Assembly (NCBI GenBank): GCA_006386115.1
Contig: VFIW01000115.1
Coordinates: forward strand, 62,001-126,000
Origin: Globisporangium splendens
Taxonomy: Eukaryota > Oomycota > Peronosporomycetes > Pythiales > Pythiaceae
Direction: 5' to 3'
DNA: 64,000 nucleotides
Shown piece after piece: positions 21,515-31,177 of the stretch. The position numbers and the translations under genes were made by a program. Under the pieces are notes generated by a model, which saw nothing but the letters and a program-made list of their open reading frames with translations, did no database searches and was not told the origin of the DNA. Each line of letters opens with the position of its first letter. The stretch's first letter is position 1.

Positions 21515-22166
21515 TGTAAGAGGGCGCTGTTCACAACAGTCCCCAAAACACGGCACACACACTTGTGCCAGAGAAAGCGATCTCCCGACTTGGAGGGAGA
21601 GAAGAACGACTTGAGTACTTGAAGGTAAAATTGCAACTGAATTGAAAAGGTTATGGTTCCTGTCGCTACTTACGAATGAACCCCAAGGGCTCCTAGAGGT
21701 TTTATAACTAAAACCTAAACATGCACAATAAAACCTATGAATCTGATATATAAAACCTTGGGTACACTGAGGTTGAACCTACGAGATCTTCGAGAAGCTT
21801 GAACTTGAAGTCCCGTGGAAAATTCCCTGCAAAGTGATTGGCTACAGCCACTCACTTTAGGTGGCAGACACACGTCGGTCTCATCACCAGTGCAGTTTCC
21901 CAAGTAGGAACAATCACTCAGTACTTGATTAGTACATGGATGTCATCACTCTGTACTGATTAGTACATGTGAACAACATTCTGCACTGATCAGCACAGAG
22001 AGCGCTCGTGACGTCATGGGATGACGTGACATGTGCATGTGGGGACTGTCGTACCGTAATCCCTTTGTTAATTGTCTCTCCACAATGCACAGTGAAGGTG
22101 GTGTGCGGCACACTAAATCTGGGAACAGATCCACCTTTATGTAATTGCTGGTTTTACCCCATTACA
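21515..22166 (-). repeat. 5' LTR of Gypsy-2 (652 bp)
   Basis: Same termini as the 3' LTR. One TGACGTCA palindrome is perfect (22009-22016); the second is degraded to TGACGTGA (22022-22029). The three GTACTGATTAGTAC-type palindromes are all present. Confidence 0.93.
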
Positions 22167-22447
22167 AATGAGCAGTCGTTTCTCCCTTCCCTTTGCGTCA
22201 TGTTCCCTTAACGCAGCGTCGTCGGCTTTGATGGCATTTTGTTTGTCTCTTGTCGCTGTGGTTTGCGTCGGCGCTTTCTGCTTCTTCGGGAGGGGGCTTC
22301 ACAGCCGCCACACTACAAGGTACCAACACTCTGTAAAGCACATCTGTAATTAATATTTTCCTCGCATATGATAATTGATGTCAAATTTACCTCCACAGTG
22401 ATAATCATTTGTGGGAGGGCAGAATGCAACAAAATGGCCATGAACTT
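22167..22447. other. Host-derived interval between Gypsy-2 and Copia, candidate 5' end of the hydrolase gene
   Basis: These 281 bases precede the Copia insertion. A splice-like pair (AAG|GTACCA at 22319/22320, CCACAG at 22398) is present. Near the end, AAAATGG (ATG at 22435) has an excellent start context. If the Copia element and one copy of its target duplication are ignored, this ATG stays in frame through 29564 and, after a candidate intron, with the hydrolase. A second reading from an ATG at 22168 gives a short hydrophobic peptide. Neither is proven. Confidence 0.35.
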
Positions 22448-22724
22448 TGTTGGACAAATACGAATCAGCCCATCATTTGTCACCCACTTCCTCTACGAAT
22501 CCATTTAGTGGCATTGGGTAATACAGGTTCTCTACCCTGTCAAAGGAGACATGCCCAACATAGTGTATACCACACTAATATTTACATAGGGTCCACAACC
22601 AATTATTCTCAACACTATAAAATACACACGCGCACACAGAGAAGCCTACGGCACTTCTCGTTTTGCCACGTGCCATCACTGTTGTTCTTCTTCCATCTAC
22701 ATCCGTCAGGCTGTATCTTCAACA
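22448..22724 (+). repeat. 5' LTR of Copia (277 bp)
   Basis: Runs from TGTTGGAC to TTCAACA, with TGTTG/CAACA terminal inverted repeats. It contains a TATA-like ACTATAAAATAC about 100 bases before the end. No difference from the 3' LTR was seen. Confidence 0.96.
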
Positions 22725-22728
22725 GGAT

Positions 22729-25700
22729 ATGAGCCCAACGCAAGCCTCATCCGACAACTTCCCTCGCCTCAACGGGACAAACTTTCTAATATGGAAAGCC
22801 CGTGTGACCACGTCTCTCTAAGGGAAAGGTCTCTACGGATTCATTGAAAAGCGCAACTATGAAGGCGACACTGAGTCCGACTCAAGCGACTGGGAAGACC
22901 TCGACCCTGAAGCCTCGATGGATGTCGACATGGAAGATCTTGTTCCACCGCCATCGAAGTCAAGCGCGAACTCATCTGGAAGTGATGACAGCGATAACGA
23001 AAGCTCCGCTGAAGACTCCGTGCCGCCGAAGATCATCTCATTTGCTGCGAGAAAGCGCGAAGAAGAAGAGAAGTGCGCCATGAAAGCCAAGGTGAAGAAC
23101 CGAAAGCCGAGCGCAAGCAAGCTTCGAAAGATGGAAGCGCGCACCCGCGCATTCCTGTTCAAGACAATCGATGACATGCACGTTCTCATTGTCGATGACC
23201 AGCCGACTGCGTATGATGTGTTTCAAACACTCTGCCATCGGTACCAGGGCACCAAAGCTCACGGTGACCCGTACTGGATCCAACACTACTTGATGGAAAT
23301 CAAGTATGAGGAAGGCTCCGACGTGACACGGTTCTTTCTGGACCTGGAGGAAGCCATGCGAAACACGTCTGACGCTACAAGTAGCATCATGAACGACGAA
23401 CAAAAGCCGATTTACTTGTATCACTCCATGCCCGCGGAGTGGAAGATGTCTCTCAACATCTGGAAAGGCAATCGAAAATTCATTCCGTACGAGGAATTGA
23501 AACAGCACATTGAGCAAAAAGTGCGCGACGATGCTGCCAAGAGTAAGTACACAAACAGATTCGGTACTCCAGAATCGCGTGAAACTCGCGAGGAGAAGGC
23601 CTTGGCTACCATTGGTCAACCAAATGCTACTCCCTCCAGCAGTCTCTGTGGCTATTGTGAGCGCGCTGGCCATGAGTCCCGAGAATGCAAAACACTCGGC
23701 CGCCACCTTATCGCCGGGACCGTCAAACCCGGTACTGTCATCCCTGAGAACTTCAAGGTTACGCCTACGCAGGCGAAGCCCCAGAAGAAGGCTCAAAAGA
23801 AGCGCTTTCAGCCGTACAACCAGCTCCAGCATGGTCAATTCAAGAAGGACAAAAGAAGCAATGCCTTCAATGCTGCTGCTCTTGCAGCAAATACCGTCTA
23901 CGACAAGAACGGTTTTCCACTTGACCCGAAGGTCCTCCTTCAAATCTCCCAACAAGTGCAAGCTGCCGCATTGGCAAAGCGTGTTGACGATGGCAACTAC
24001 TTCCAGACACGCAAGGGTGACTTTGGCATCATCGCTGTGACTGACAAGCTGTCGCGTGAAATGGTGCTGGCAGCTGAGGCTCCAAGTGAAGTTGACCCTG
24101 TCTGGACTGTCGACTCCGGCAGTACTAGCCACGTCGCTTACCAAGCTAACTGGTTCACGTCAATGAAACCAGGAGTCGGATCGATTACAGTTGGAGGCAA
24201 TCACAAAATTCCAATCAAAGGAATTGGCCAAGCCGACATCGAAGTCAAGGACAAGAAGGGAGTGGTGAAAACGATCACCCTTGAAAATGTGCTCTACGCA
24301 CCTGACCTCAAGTTCAATCTCTTCTCGGTGTCTCAAGCCACTGACGATTCGTTCAAGGTCACCTTCGAAAAGTCTGGCAAGTGCTACCTCAGGTACGCGA
24401 ACACCTTCACATTCGCTGCCTCAACGACGTCTACTTCGGACCTGTACCAATTCCAGGCCAACATCAAGAAACAAGAACTCGCCCACGTGGCTACCCCAGG
24501 TGAGTCAAACAACTTTTTGCTATTCCATAAAAGAATGGGCCATCCTAACTTTGGCGTTATGCAGACAATGCTTAGGTGCAAGACCATTCAAGGAGTGAAC
24601 CTGCGGACATTAGACTCCAGCAGTTTGAAAATATGCCCTTCGTGTGTATATGCCAAGTCTCATCGACTACCGTTTAATAAACATCCTGTTAAACGTGCAA
24701 AATATCCTTTGCAAAAGATACACTCTGACATGAATGGGCCATTACCCACTCCAACATTATCTGGGTGTCAATATTTTCTCACATTTATCGATGACGCAAC
24801 TCGTTTCATGTTTTTATATGTGATCAAGAGGAAGTCCGATCTGTACGATTGCTATGAGGACTTCCGAAAGAAAGCACTTAACGTCTTTCACAACGATGTT
24901 GGAACAATTGAATACTGCGAGAATCAGTTCAGCCCTGAAATCCAACGATTTCAAGCGGACAATGCACGTGAATATGAGAAACTTGGCAGGATTATATTCG
25001 CCAAATATAAGACACATGCGCAATTCACAAATGCATACACTCCACAGCAAAACGGAGTTGCAGAACGCCGGATGCGAACACTTCTCGAGCGTGTTCGAGC
25101 ACACCTCATTGATGGAAATCTTCCCAAAGCATTATGGGGGAAGTGCATAACACATGTGGCTCACCTGCTGAACATCACAGCCAGTCCAAACACGGACAAT
25201 GTTTCACCTTATCAACTATGATACGGCTCACCACCATCAGCGGAATATCTCAAAGTGTTTGGTTGTACAGGATATGTGCACATACCAGAACCACATAGAA
25301 ACAAACTGGATGCGCGAGCAAAGAAATGCATGTTCGTGGGGCTTCCAACCCACAAGAAGGGATATCGCCTCATTGACGTCTCCACTGGAACCACTGTATA
25401 CAGTCGCGATGTTCAGTTCGACGAAACAAACTTCCCAACATTGAAGTTCCTACACAACTCACGACAAAACCGCGCTGCTACAATCCAGCCTTTCGATACA
25501 CGGCCAACATTTGAGCCTTGTGGGGCAGAGCATCTACTGCCGCCATTTAGGGAGGCACTCTCACTGCACAAGGATTCCCAAGTGCGCATGGCCTGTACTC
25601 GGAAACTTGATTACTCTAACCCATCAAACGCCATCACCATTACAGATCGTGCAACAGAGAACGACAATTCTACACAAACTGTGCACAAAGACCTTTATGA

Positions 25701-27330
25701 AATTCACTCCTTACTTTCGTTACGTCACGAAGATGAACCTAAAAGCTACAAACAAGCTATGGCATCGCCAGAAGCTATCCACTGGAGACTTGCTGCGGAA
25801 AGTGAATACAGCTCCTTGATCGAAAACAAAACTTGGACGCTTGTCACTCTTCCCCCAAATCGAAAAGCACTGAAGTGCAGGTGGGTTTGGACAAAGAAAT
25901 ACAAAGGAGATGGCAAACTAGATCGGTACAAAGCACGTCTAGTTATAAAAGGTTTCTTACAAAGGCACGGCATTGATTACAACGAAATTTTTGCCCCTGA
26001 CATTCGTATGGAAGTACTCCGCTTACTCCTTACTATTGCTGCACTACTTGACTACGAAATCCACCAAATGGATGTCAAGACAGCCTTTCTAAACGGAAAA
26101 CTTGATGATGAAATATATATGGAACAACCAGATGGGTTTGTCAGACCAGGACAAGAGCACTTGGTTTGCAAACTGCTCAAAAGCCTCTATGGTCTTAAAC
26201 AAGCACCCCGCATTTGGTATCACACTCTTCGTACCTTTCTCGAACACCTTGGGTTTCAAAAACTCATAAAAGATCAATGTGTTTTTGTCGGTACTGTGTA
26301 TGCTCAAGTATGCTACATTGCGGTGTACGTTGATGACCTGTTGATCATCTGTCCATCTGTGCAACCTCTGCAGGCAATCAAATCTGCATTGAACAAAGAG
26401 TTCACAATGTCAGATTTAGGGGAGGTTCACTACCTACTCGGTTGGTCTATTGTCCGCAATAGAAGCACACGGTCTGTTTTCATCCATCAAGAGAAGTATG
26501 CCAAAACCGTCCTTAATCGGTTCAACCATCTTGAAACTCACTCAGTTTCAACGCCAGTAGAAAAAGGGACAATCCTTACGAAGGCCATGTGCCCACAGAC
26601 ACAAGATGAAAAGGCCTCGATGGATAATATCCCATATCGAGAAGCCGTTGGCAGCTTCATGTACCTAATGATGAGTACCCGACCTGACCTTGCATACTTC
26701 CTCCGAGAAGTGAGTCAATTTGTTGATAACCCAGGCAAAGAGCACTGGAATGCAGTCAAACGTGGTCTCAAATACCTCAAGGGCACGACAAGCCTTGGTA
26801 TTACATTAGGTGGAAAGGAGAACCTCGATCAATTCAAAAACAAACGGTTCTTAGCAGCATACACCGATGCAGACTACGCAAACTGCAGAGACACCAGGCG
26901 GTCGATAGGAGGATACATCACGCTGCTGTGCAACAGTCCGATATCATGGCAATCACGAAAACACCATACTGTTGTATTGTCAACAACTGAGGCTGAATAT
27001 ATCGCCCTGTGTCATTGCCTCCAGGAAGTCATCTTTCTGAGGCATCTTATGAAAGAACTGAACTTAGAGCAAGCTGCTGCAATTCCCATATACGAGGACA
27101 ATCAAAGCTGCATGAAATTGGCAAACAACCCAGAGTTGCATGGAAGGTCAAAGCACATCGACATCAGATATCACTTCGTGCAAGAGAAAGTCGAACGAAA
27201 CGAGTTCTCCATAGTATATTGTAATACTAAAGACATGGTAGCAGACATTTTCACGAAGTCACTGCCAAAGCCACAGTTTACATTACTTAGGTCAAAACTC
27301 AAACTTACGCCAAAAAACGACGACATGTAA
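22729..27330 (+). pseudogene. gag-pol: Copia gag-pol with two in-frame stop codons
   Basis: A single frame of about 1533 codons from the ATG at 22729, only five bases after the LTR. The N-terminus has the Copia Gag hallmark FPRLNGTNFLIWKARV. A TAA (22819-22821) interrupts at codon 31 just before GKGLYGFIE. Further on come a CCHC knuckle CGYCERAGHESREC, protease WTVDSGSTSHV, integrase finger (H-x4-H near MGHPNFG, C-x2-C in CPSCVYAK) and catalytic core (TPQQNGVAERRMRTL). A TGA (25219-25221) sits where TGG is expected (SPYQL then YGSPP). The rest, with RT box YVDDLLII and RNase H (YTDADYANCRDTRRS), is intact. Both stops are single-base changes. This copy cannot make a full polyprotein without readthrough, and was probably mobilised by enzymes from a relative. 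Confidence 0.93.
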
Positions 27331-27432
27331 ATTAACAACAACAAATGTTGATAAAAACGTAATATTGATTGAATTACAGTACTAGTTCACCAATGGAATA
27401 CCCCTCGCCATTGACTACATCTAACCAACAAT

Positions 27433-28908
27433 CTACTTGAAGGATTTCTTGCCTTTATTGAGCCTGACAACGACGGGGAGAACAAAGCGAATCTCGTGGA
27501 TCCATTCTCCATATACGTTGACCTCGCCAAACCTTCCAAGTTTGAACCGAGCAATCCCCTGGCGCTTCTCCACCATATAGAATGTGCCGGCTTCAACAGA
27601 TAGCGCAAAGCAATGTCCAACAGGTGGGCTGCTCTGGTCGTAAGCACCCACCAAATAGATGCCATCTGAGAGCGGAACCTCCAGCAGCCTGTCCGGCCCA
27701 CATATGGCCGACGTCACTCTATTCTTGAAATCTTGCAACGAAAGATTGACGCCGAGCTTGGTGATTATTTTCGCAAATTCACACAATGCCTTATGGTTGA
27801 CGCCGTCCGAGAGATTGACGTTCTTCTCCTTCTTCTTGGACTTGAATGATTCAAACGCTTTGTCGAACGGACCGACGTTCACACTAGCCAACTCAAGGAC
27901 GAGCTTTAGGCTGTTGAAGACACACAAGCCGTCATCGTCGGCAGTCATACCCCTTCTCATCTCTGGCGTCTTGATGAACTGATCGAAAGTCAAGCTTGGC
28001 TTGGTCAAACGCGCTCGATTAAACTTGCGGAGGATTTCAATAGCATCCTTGCCATCCTCGGTCATAGCAAAGGATTCCTCTGGTTCCCAAGTCGTTGAAG
28101 TCCTTGCCTTCCCAGTTGCCTTGTCATTTGGCTCGAGCCACACAACATGGAACTGCTCAACCTCAACGCCGTTGACAATCTTCAACCGATAGTCGTTAGC
28201 GCGGAGGAAGATGTAAAGACCTTCAGTATCGATGTCAGCTGATGCAGACTGACCGACGTCCTCAGGCGCGAGTAGCGAAGCCACAAACTCTGGATCGGAA
28301 TCATCGCTTGTCTCAACAGCAGCTTGATGTCGACTGCGCTGGGACCTCTTATGCGAGCCGCCAACATGCTCCATTGGCAGCCAATTATCTTCAGAGTCGT
28401 CGCTAGACTCGTCGAAGATTGGTGCGCGTCTGCGCTTCCCAGACACTTGACTTGGAACGCACTCGTGGCACTGGGACTCCGCTGACTTCGTCTCCTCCTC
28501 AGAATCACTTTCAACAATCCTCAACCGTCGTGTTCGCCTATTTGCGCACGACTGAACTGGGAGTGGAGACTCACATTCATTATCCTGAATGGATGCCCGC
28601 GGATTCTCGCCCGCAGCAGGATCGACACGAACGCCAAGCAATTCACTCGGCGGATCCTCACAAACTGCAGAACCGCCGTTCGCCATTGTCACTACATTTG
28701 GCGGGTTCTCGTCGGCGACCAAAACCACGTTCGTCGTAACACTGGCAATCTCCACACTGGAGGCAGAACCATCAATAGCTTCAATTGAGTTGACTTGACC
28801 TTCGCTTGACAATGGCGAGCTTGGTGGCGAGGGATCTTCACTAGACGTCAGAAACATCGCACCGAATCGAGCCAATGCTTCACGCCGCGCTCTTGTCATT
28901 CGGGCCAT
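27433..28908 (-). CDS. Antisense accessory gene in Copia: chromo-like plus OTU-like cysteine-peptidase motifs
   Basis: A 491-residue protein on the strand opposite gag-pol, lying wholly inside the element between RNase H and the 3' LTR. The start is the first ATG (28908); the open frame upstream lacks one. The first 200 residues are acidic and Ser-rich, with basic patches (KRRRAPIF, NRRTRRLR) that could act as nuclear signals. Residues about 230-280 resemble a chromodomain (EVEQFHVVWLEP, then TTWEPEESF). Residues about 324-333 read DDDGLCVFNSL, close to the OTU cysteine-protease signature DGNCLFxSL (Cys 329), and VGHCFALSV (His 432) offers a catalytic histidine about 100 residues later. The frame is unbroken although gag-pol is not. 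A CCAAT box (ATTGG on the plus strand, 29157-29161) lies about 250 bp upstream. Function is unknown; deubiquitinase or polyprotein-processing roles are speculation. Confidence 0.75.
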   Translation of the reverse strand: MARMTRARREALARFGAMFLTSSEDPSPPSSPLSSEGQVNSIEAIDGSASSVEIASVTTNVVLVADENPPNVVTMANGGSAVCEDPPSELLGVRVDPAAGENPRASIQDNECESPLPVQSCANRRTRRLRIVESDSEEETKSAESQCHECVPSQVSGKRRRAPIFDESSDDSEDNWLPMEHVGGSHKRSQRSRHQAAVETSDDSDPEFVASLLAPEDVGQSASADIDTEGLYIFLRANDYRLKIVNGVEVEQFHVVWLEPNDKATGKARTSTTWEPEESFAMTEDGKDAIEILRKFNRARLTKPSLTFDQFIKTPEMRRGMTADDDGLCVFNSLKLVLELASVNVGPFDKAFESFKSKKKEKNVNLSDGVNHKALCEFAKIITKLGVNLSLQDFKNRVTSAICGPDRLLEVPLSDGIYLVGAYDQSSPPVGHCFALSVEAGTFYMVEKRQGIARFKLGRFGEVNVYGEWIHEIRFVLPVVVRLNKGKKSFK

Positions 28909-29243
28909 AGTTGCCACACTGCCTGCTTGAGACCTCCACAAGTGAAAAATCACAAGGGAGCTCACCCGCAAATGTAGGGCTTATGTGTGACTAGCCTGAC
29001 GAACAACAGAAGGTGGTGTGAGCAATCGACGACGAACTCAATGCGTGCCCTGGGCCGTCCTTCAGAGGGATACTGACGTTCTCCCCAAAGAGAAAATTCT
29101 CGAATGATCAGTGACTCGCACCCATCAAATCAAAAACAGAGAGCTCTTTGTCTCTGATTGGACAAAACCATAAAAAGGGGCGACTCTTCTCACTGAACCC
29201 AAGGGACCTTTCCCATGCATCTAATTGGCTGATTCGGGGAGGC
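28909..29243. other. Copia region between the antisense gene and the 3' LTR
   Basis: Non-coding by eye. In the minus sense it holds a CCAAT box (29161-29157) and would be the promoter region of the antisense gene. In the plus sense it ends with the purine run GGGGAGG next to the LTR. Confidence 0.5.
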
Positions 29244-29520
29244 TGTTGGACAAATACGAATCAGCCCATCATTTGTCACCCACTTCCTCTACGAATCCAT
29301 TTAGTGGCATTGGGTAATACAGGTTCTCTACCCTGTCAAAGGAGACATGCCCAACATAGTGTATACCACACTAATATTTACATAGGGTCCACAACCAATT
29401 ATTCTCAACACTATAAAATACACACGCGCACACAGAGAAGCCTACGGCACTTCTCGTTTTGCCACGTGCCATCACTGTTGTTCTTCTTCCATCTACATCC
29501 GTCAGGCTGTATCTTCAACA
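29244..29520 (+). repeat. 3' LTR of Copia (277 bp)
   Basis: Identical by eye to the 5' LTR, including termini, and followed at once by the AACTT duplicate. Its U3/R promoter now lies directly upstream of the hydrolase gene in the same orientation and could drive it. Confidence 0.96.
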
Positions 29521-29564
29521 AACTTGACTCGGATCCCACTGCGTCACGCAAATTCCTTCCAACA

Positions 29565-29668
29565 GTAAACATCAGATTTGTTTACACTTGACAAAACACT
29601 GCCATGAATCCGATTGGTTTTCTTCTTCATCTTTTTTTTTTTTCTACGTGCTTCAATTACCAAAACAG
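29565..29668 (+). other. Candidate intron at the 5' end of the hydrolase gene
   Basis: ACA|GTAAAC at the left, an almost pure pyrimidine tract including eleven or more T residues, and AAAACAG|C at the right make a plausible 104-bp intron. Removing it joins the frame ending at 29564 to the hydrolase frame in phase. Confidence 0.4.
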
Positions 29669-30857
29669 CATCAACCGAGAACGACACCAACGTCTCTCAA
29701 TGGTGCCGCTCGTCTCGCTGCTCGTGTTCGTGGCGGAAGCGCTCGTGGTGCTCCCAGTGTTGCTAGTCGCGACTGTCGTGGCCACCTTCGTGCAGTTTCT
29801 CGTACGTGGCTGTCGGCCACGGTTTCCGAAATGGACATTCCGCTTTGAGATCGCGACGGCGCTCAAACGTTGCATCACGGAGCGCTACGGAGAGAGTATG
29901 ACGCACGAGCCAGCGGCAACACGGTTCCGTCGCGCAACAGAGTTCCTGGGGAATATCGCGGGCTGTGCAGCGAGCCGAGCGCATGGCACACTCGTGGAGC
30001 CAGAGATCGCGAATGGACTGGAGCATCTCTGGATCAGAGCGGCGGGAACCAGCACTGCTGGTGGGAGGCAACGCAATACACAACGTTTTGTGGTCCTGTA
30101 CTACCACGGTGGTGGGTATGTTGTGTACTGCCCTCGCTACTTCATCGCGCACTGCAACTTACTGCGCGCCACTATCCTCGACCAGCTCCAAGCCCAGTTT
30201 CCAGACGACAACGTCGAGCTCGACGTCTTTATTGCCAACTACCGCAAGGCTCCTCTGCACCCGTTCCCAGTCCCAGCAGAAGACGCTGTACTCGCGTACG
30301 AATTTCTGGTTCAGCGTCACAAGATCGCGCCGAACCGCATTCTCCTCGCTGGTGACAGTGCTGGTGGCGGCCTCGTGATGTCAACTCTGTTGCGACTCCG
30401 CGATGCCGGCAAGTCGAGTATCATTCCCTTGGCGGCTATGATCACGTGTCCCTATGTCGACATGTCGCCCGAGGAAAGCGATTTCGTGCCTCCACCGCAC
30501 TGTGGTCTCTCACAAAGCCTCATGGCGGCGTTCCGACGCGCATTACTAAAGGATCCAGGCAATCCTGCCTTGTGGCGTCCGTATTCGGCTGTGCACTCGG
30601 ACTTGCGCAATTTGCCTCCGGTGTTTGTCCAGGCTGCCGACTTGGACTACATCTTCAACAATGCCACGCGATTGATCGCGAAAGCCGAAGCGGATGGAGT
30701 AAAGAATTGGGAGATCGACATCCATGAAGGCGTGCCGCATGTGTTCACGACATCGTCGCCGTCGGTGCTCCCATACGCGCTCATTGGCGTGCAACGCATT
30801 TCCAGGTTTGCTGCGAAGTGTATTCACCAGAGCCTAAAGAGCAACCAGAAGCTGTGA
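29604..30857 (+). CDS. HSL-type alpha/beta hydrolase (paralogue 1)
   Basis: Member of the hormone-sensitive-lipase-like esterase family. It has the oxyanion motif HGGGY, nucleophile elbow GDSAGGG, a likely catalytic Asp in ADLDYI, and His in GVPHVF. An N-terminal hydrophobic stretch suggests a membrane anchor. The ATG-initiated frame gives 417 residues, but the start is uncertain. The ATG at 29700 gives 385 residues and a paralogue-like hydrophobic N-terminus. The ATG at 29604 lies inside a candidate intron, and an older start may lie across the Copia insertion at 22435. The LTR ends only 83 bases before 29604. It is the outermost copy of a five-gene family in this window. Substrate unknown; esters of short or medium acids are typical. 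Confidence 0.85.
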   Translation: MNPIGFLLHLFFFSTCFNYQNSINRERHQRLSMVPLVSLLVFVAEALVVLPVLLVATVVATFVQFLVRGCRPRFPKWTFRFEIATALKRCITERYGESMTHEPAATRFRRATEFLGNIAGCAASRAHGTLVEPEIANGLEHLWIRAAGTSTAGGRQRNTQRFVVLYYHGGGYVVYCPRYFIAHCNLLRATILDQLQAQFPDDNVELDVFIANYRKAPLHPFPVPAEDAVLAYEFLVQRHKIAPNRILLAGDSAGGGLVMSTLLRLRDAGKSSIIPLAAMITCPYVDMSPEESDFVPPPHCGLSQSLMAAFRRALLKDPGNPALWRPYSAVHSDLRNLPPVFVQAADLDYIFNNATRLIAKAEADGVKNWEIDIHEGVPHVFTTSSPSVLPYALIGVQRISRFAAKCIHQSLKSNQKL

Positions 30858-31177
30858 CGCAGATAGAGGAATTGAAAACACAGAAGGAACCGTCATGCCG
30901 AACAAAGGTTTATGGAACACGCCTTCAATATGTGGCTGCATGGTGGCGTGAGCATCATTGAGACTGACTGCGTCAATGTCATCACAACAATGCAACTCTA
31001 AAAGGTTGCGAAACAAATTGTCTCGATCCATCGAGTCCCATTTAGCACACGAGTGAAAGGCTCAGTGGATCAGTTACAGGAAGAAAGAGTGTTTGTCCTT
31101 GCGACCTCATCAGCACGAGTGCAGTCTCCACTATCATCATCAAGAGGCACGCGATCACTCGCTCGCTCAGGTTCGAG

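Larger units (their letters stand above)
14526..22166 (-). mobile_element. Gypsy-2: complete Ty3/Gypsy retrotransposon with chromodomain
   Basis: A 7.6-kb element on the minus strand with two LTRs, primer site, gag, -1 frameshift signal, a long intact pol and a polypurine tract. The flanking pentamers (CTTGG at left, AATGA at right) do not match, so there is no target-site duplication; the left flank is the interior of Gypsy-1. Insertion into Gypsy-1 followed by loss of the right part, or recombination between elements, would explain this. The C-terminal chromodomain places it among chromovirus-like Gypsy elements. Confidence 0.93.
22448..29520 (+). mobile_element. Full-length Ty1/Copia LTR retrotransposon with an antisense gene
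   Basis: A 7073-bp element with two 277-bp LTRs that are identical by eye, and a 5-bp target duplication AACTT (22443-22447 and 29521-29525), so it inserted recently. The plus strand carries a Copia-order gag-pol (integrase before RT) broken by two stops. Between RNase H and the 3' LTR lie 1.9 kb holding a long gene on the opposite strand. GGGGAGG (29236-29242) next to the 3' LTR serves as polypurine tract. Confidence 0.96.

Noticed and set aside
14521..22171. Target-site duplication for Gypsy-2
   Set aside because: Flanks CTTGG and AATGA do not match, and the left flank is Gypsy-1 interior.
29148..29591. Plus-strand frame spanning the Copia 3' LTR
   Set aside because: It reads through LTR sequence; the matching frame in the 5' LTR is equally open by chance.
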